64,000 nucleotides of DNA from positions 496,001 through 560,000 of the forward strand of contig JASSUG010000001.1 in NCBI GenBank assembly GCA_031963465.1. Direction: 5' to 3'. Each line of letters opens with the position of its first letter. Within the stretch, counting starts at the first letter, position 1. The notes under the pieces were generated by a model. That model saw only the letters and a list, made by a program, of their open reading frames with translations. It ran no database searches and was not told the DNA's origin. The translations under genes and the position numbers were made by a program. Shown in pieces: positions 61,911 through 64,000 of this stretch. This DNA comes from Mycoavidus cysteinexigens_B (GTDB lineage: Bacteria > Pseudomonadota > Gammaproteobacteria > Burkholderiales > Burkholderiaceae).

Positions 61911-63225
61911 AATCTCTCTGGTACGGGCATCGCTCTGGTCGGCGAGCTCGATGTTGATCAAATTGGCTGTGGGCTTGCTGGTCATCAAGTGGTTGGCGCT
62001 TGCCTTTGGCCCGGAAGGCGTGGGCCGTGCCGGCAATTTTATGACGCTTGTCACGGTCTTGGGCGTGCTCTCAGGAGCCGGCATTTACAATGGAGTGACC
62101 AAATACGTCGCCGAATTTCAGTTTGATTCGGCTCGTTTGCACCGTTTGCTTGGCACCTCGACGGTGATCGTGCTGGGTTCCTCAACGTTGCTCGCACTAT
62201 TGCTGACATTGAGCGCGGCCCCTCTTAGCCGGCTGCTCTTTGGCGGCGAAGATTTACAGAGTGTGTTGCGAGTGGTGGCTTTTATCCAACTCGGCATTGC
62301 CTATGCCAATTTTTTTCTGGCTATTTTGAAAGGCCGGTGCGATGCGATGGGTACTGCGTTGTCAGTCATCAGCGGCAGTCTGTTAGGCATAGGGGCATAT
62401 TGGATCGCCCTTCGTCTCGGTGGTTACTCTGGCGCACTCATTGGGCTTACTTTGATTCCGGCGTTGTTGATATTACCGGCAAGAATAGCGTTGTTTCTGC
62501 GTGGTATTGTCCCTTTGAATGGATTAAAGCTAGCATGGGACACAGAGTTGGCGCGCCGTCTGTTGAAATTTACTGCGATGGCGATAACCACTTCAGCCAC
62601 ATTGCCGATTGCTTATGTCGTGATGAGAGAGCTGTTGGCAACACATCACGGCTGGAGTGAAGTTGGCATTTGGCAGGGGGTGAGTCGGATATCGGAAGCT
62701 TATCTGCAATTTATTACCGCACCTTTTACGGTTTATTTGCTGCCAATGCTTTCTAAGCAAAAAACTAGGAAAGACTGCGCCTATCAAATCGGCTGTGCAC
62801 AGCGCTTTTTGGTGCCGCTGGCAATCGTGATTAGTTTAAGTATTTGGTTGCTGCGCGATATCGTCATTGAATTATTGTTTTCGTCTGACTTTAAGCCGAT
62901 GCGTGATCTTTTTGTGTGGCAATTGAGCGGTGATGTGTTCAAAGTCAGTGCCTATGTGTTTGGTTATCTGATCATTGCTAAAGCCTCGCTACGTTTTTAT
63001 GTGTTAGCAGAAATTATGCAGTTCAGTTTACTGACTTTATTTTCGCTTTGGTTGATTCCGGCAAGTGGTGCGCTTGGCACGGTGCAAGCTTATGCGGCGA
63101 CTTATGTTATTTATTTTGCTTTGTGTGTATATGTATTTTTCCTCTACACAAAAGGGCATGATAAGTATCTGCAGTCTAAGTTTTGGGTTCCGCTTAAGGC
63201 CGCTTATGCAAAGTTCAATCAGTGA
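61903..63225 (+). CDS. wzxE: Wzx-type polysaccharide flippase (WzxE-like)
   Basis: Inner-membrane flippase of the MATE/PST superfamily that moves undecaprenyl-linked oligosaccharide across the membrane. About twelve hydrophobic segments are visible. The N-terminus SLVRASLWSASSMLIKLAVG with FGPEGVGRAGNF is typical of WzxE. The start is taken as the TTG at 61903 (TTG TCT GAA), with GGA upstream, because the protein aligns there; an upstream TTG at 61891 gives four extra residues. 440 residues. With wecD next, it points to an ECA-like or dTDP-Fuc4NAc-containing glycan. Confidence 0.85.
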   Translation: MSEISLVRASLWSASSMLIKLAVGLLVIKWLALAFGPEGVGRAGNFMTLVTVLGVLSGAGIYNGVTKYVAEFQFDSARLHRLLGTSTVIVLGSSTLLALLLTLSAAPLSRLLFGGEDLQSVLRVVAFIQLGIAYANFFLAILKGRCDAMGTALSVISGSLLGIGAYWIALRLGGYSGALIGLTLIPALLILPARIALFLRGIVPLNGLKLAWDTELARRLLKFTAMAITTSATLPIAYVVMRELLATHHGWSEVGIWQGVSRISEAYLQFITAPFTVYLLPMLSKQKTRKDCAYQIGCAQRFLVPLAIVISLSIWLLRDIVIELLFSSDFKPMRDLFVWQLSGDVFKVSAYVFGYLIIAKASLRFYVLAEIMQFSLLTLFSLWLIPASGALGTVQAYAATYVIYFALCVYVFFLYTKGHDKYLQSKFWVPLKAAYAKFNQ

Positions 63226-63374
63226 CGCTGTTACAGCCCCTTGCTTCACTTTCTCAGATAATTTTGCGCTAGAATAAAACTTCTCAGAGTCGGGGAGACT
63301 TTGAACTAACGCTAGCTATTCGCTAACGTTGGTAGAGAATGGGTAAAAAAAATTCTAATCAGGGGAGCGTTGCA

Positions 63375-64000
63375 GTGTCATTAGATCGCATCATTGAACC
63401 ACAATGCGCACCTGCACAAAGTAATCAGGAGCATCCGCTGCGCGGCCAACTTGAGCCGCTCGCATGGGAGAGTGAATTTTTCGCGCGCAAGTGCGCTAGG
63501 TTCGTTTTTGATAGTCAAGGCGCGTCGCTAGCGCAAATAGTGTTTACAGACTTCGATATTGTACAAAGCAAGATTCCAGCTAATCGACTCGACTTATTGG
63601 ATCAGCTGGTTAAGCTTAACTTCCAATTTATCGAAGGTGAGGCTGATTTCAGCTTACCGATTAACGCATTAGCCGATATGCAAAATTATCGGATTGCCTC
63701 TGAGCCGGATATCTTGGCTATACGTGCCGTCGCCAAAGGGCTATTTTCTGCTAGCCGCTTTCGTGCGCCTTGGTACACGGAGGAGGAGCGTGATCGCTTC
63801 TACCAAGTCTGGGCAGAAAATGCGGTGCGCGGTCTCTTCGATCATGCCTGCCTGGTGATTGAAGATACCAGCGGCATTCATGGTTTTGTCACGGTGCGCA
63901 AGTTGACGCACGATGCAGCTCGTATTGGCTTGCTCGCCGTCCGCCCCGATTTGACTGGCCGCGGCTTAGGTAAAGTATTAATCAAGGCTGCGCGGCACTG
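63375..64000 (+). CDS. wecD: dTDP-4-amino-4,6-dideoxygalactose N-acetyltransferase WecD (RffC), partial
   Basis: GNAT-family enzyme making dTDP-Fuc4NAc. The GTG start at 63375 is preceded by AGGGGAG at good spacing. The N-terminal LEPLAWESEFF phrase, the middle RFRAPWYTEEERDRFYQVWA, and the acetyl-CoA motif LLAVRPDLTGRGLGKVLIKAA are characteristic. The frame is open to the window end (about 208 codons), so the last few residues are outside. It follows the flippase gene by 150 bases. Confidence 0.88.
   Translation, partial: MSLDRIIEPQCAPAQSNQEHPLRGQLEPLAWESEFFARKCARFVFDSQGASLAQIVFTDFDIVQSKIPANRLDLLDQLVKLNFQFIEGEADFSLPINALADMQNYRIASEPDILAIRAVAKGLFSASRFRAPWYTEEERDRFYQVWAENAVRGLFDHACLVIEDTSGIHGFVTVRKLTHDAARIGLLAVRPDLTGRGLGKVLIKAARH

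Overview
The window looks like a chromosome segment of a small-genome betaproteobacterium of the Burkholderiaceae. Gene order is Burkholderia-like (ubiG-gph / ompA / gyrA-serC-pheA-[tyrA]-aroA-cmk-rpsA-ihfB, lapA-lapB-ugd-rfaE1-hldD-comEA, thrS-infC-rpmI-rplT-pheS-pheT-ihfA-merR). By eye the base composition is nearer 50% GC than the 60-68% of free-living Burkholderia, and several biosynthetic genes survive only as scraps. Together with very large NACHT/HEAT and WD40/pentapeptide proteins, this suggests an endofungal symbiont related to Mycoavidus or Glomeribacter. That assignment is inference; no rRNA is present.

Layout. 1-16.4 kb is core: uppP (partial), trmB, a TonB-dependent copper receptor, gph, ubiG, an OmpA-like protein, gyrA, a DUF2059 protein, serC, pheA, a tyrA remnant, aroA, cmk, rpsA and ihfB. 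16.4-30.1 kb is an accessory island lying between ihfB and lapA, which are normally adjacent. It holds a RhuM-Fic protein, resolvase and IS66 debris, and two giant paralogous NLR-like proteins (TPR-like region, TIR/SEFIR-like region, NACHT ATPase, 33-residue HEAT repeats). 30.1-44.0 kb returns to core: LPS assembly control (lapAB), nucleotide-sugar and heptose synthesis, comEA, tRNA-Val, the thrS to pheT translation cluster, ihfA, a MerR regulator and tRNA-Pro. 44.0-61.8 kb is a second accessory region downstream of tRNA-Pro. It has two pentapeptide/WD40 proteins with F-box-like N-termini on opposite strands around trhO and integrase fossils, an unrecognised 905-residue protein, and a GC-richer type I restriction-modification operon (hsdM-hsdS-hsdR) followed four bases later by an ISL3-like transposase gene. 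61.8-64.0 kb enters an enterobacterial-common-antigen-like cluster: a wecE C-terminal scrap, a Wzx flippase and a partial wecD.

How the parts fit. Core genes supply envelope precursors (uppP, lapAB, ugd, heptose genes, wec genes), aromatic amino-acid precursors with tyrosine synthesis apparently lost at this locus, translation factors, and both IHF subunits. The accessory regions are rich in repeat proteins and defence-type genes. The strongest candidates for an undescribed system are the paired TIR/SEFIR-NACHT-HEAT proteins, the F-box-like/pentapeptide/WD40 pair, and the unknown 905-residue gene beside the restriction operon. All functional statements come from reading motifs by eye; no database search was run.
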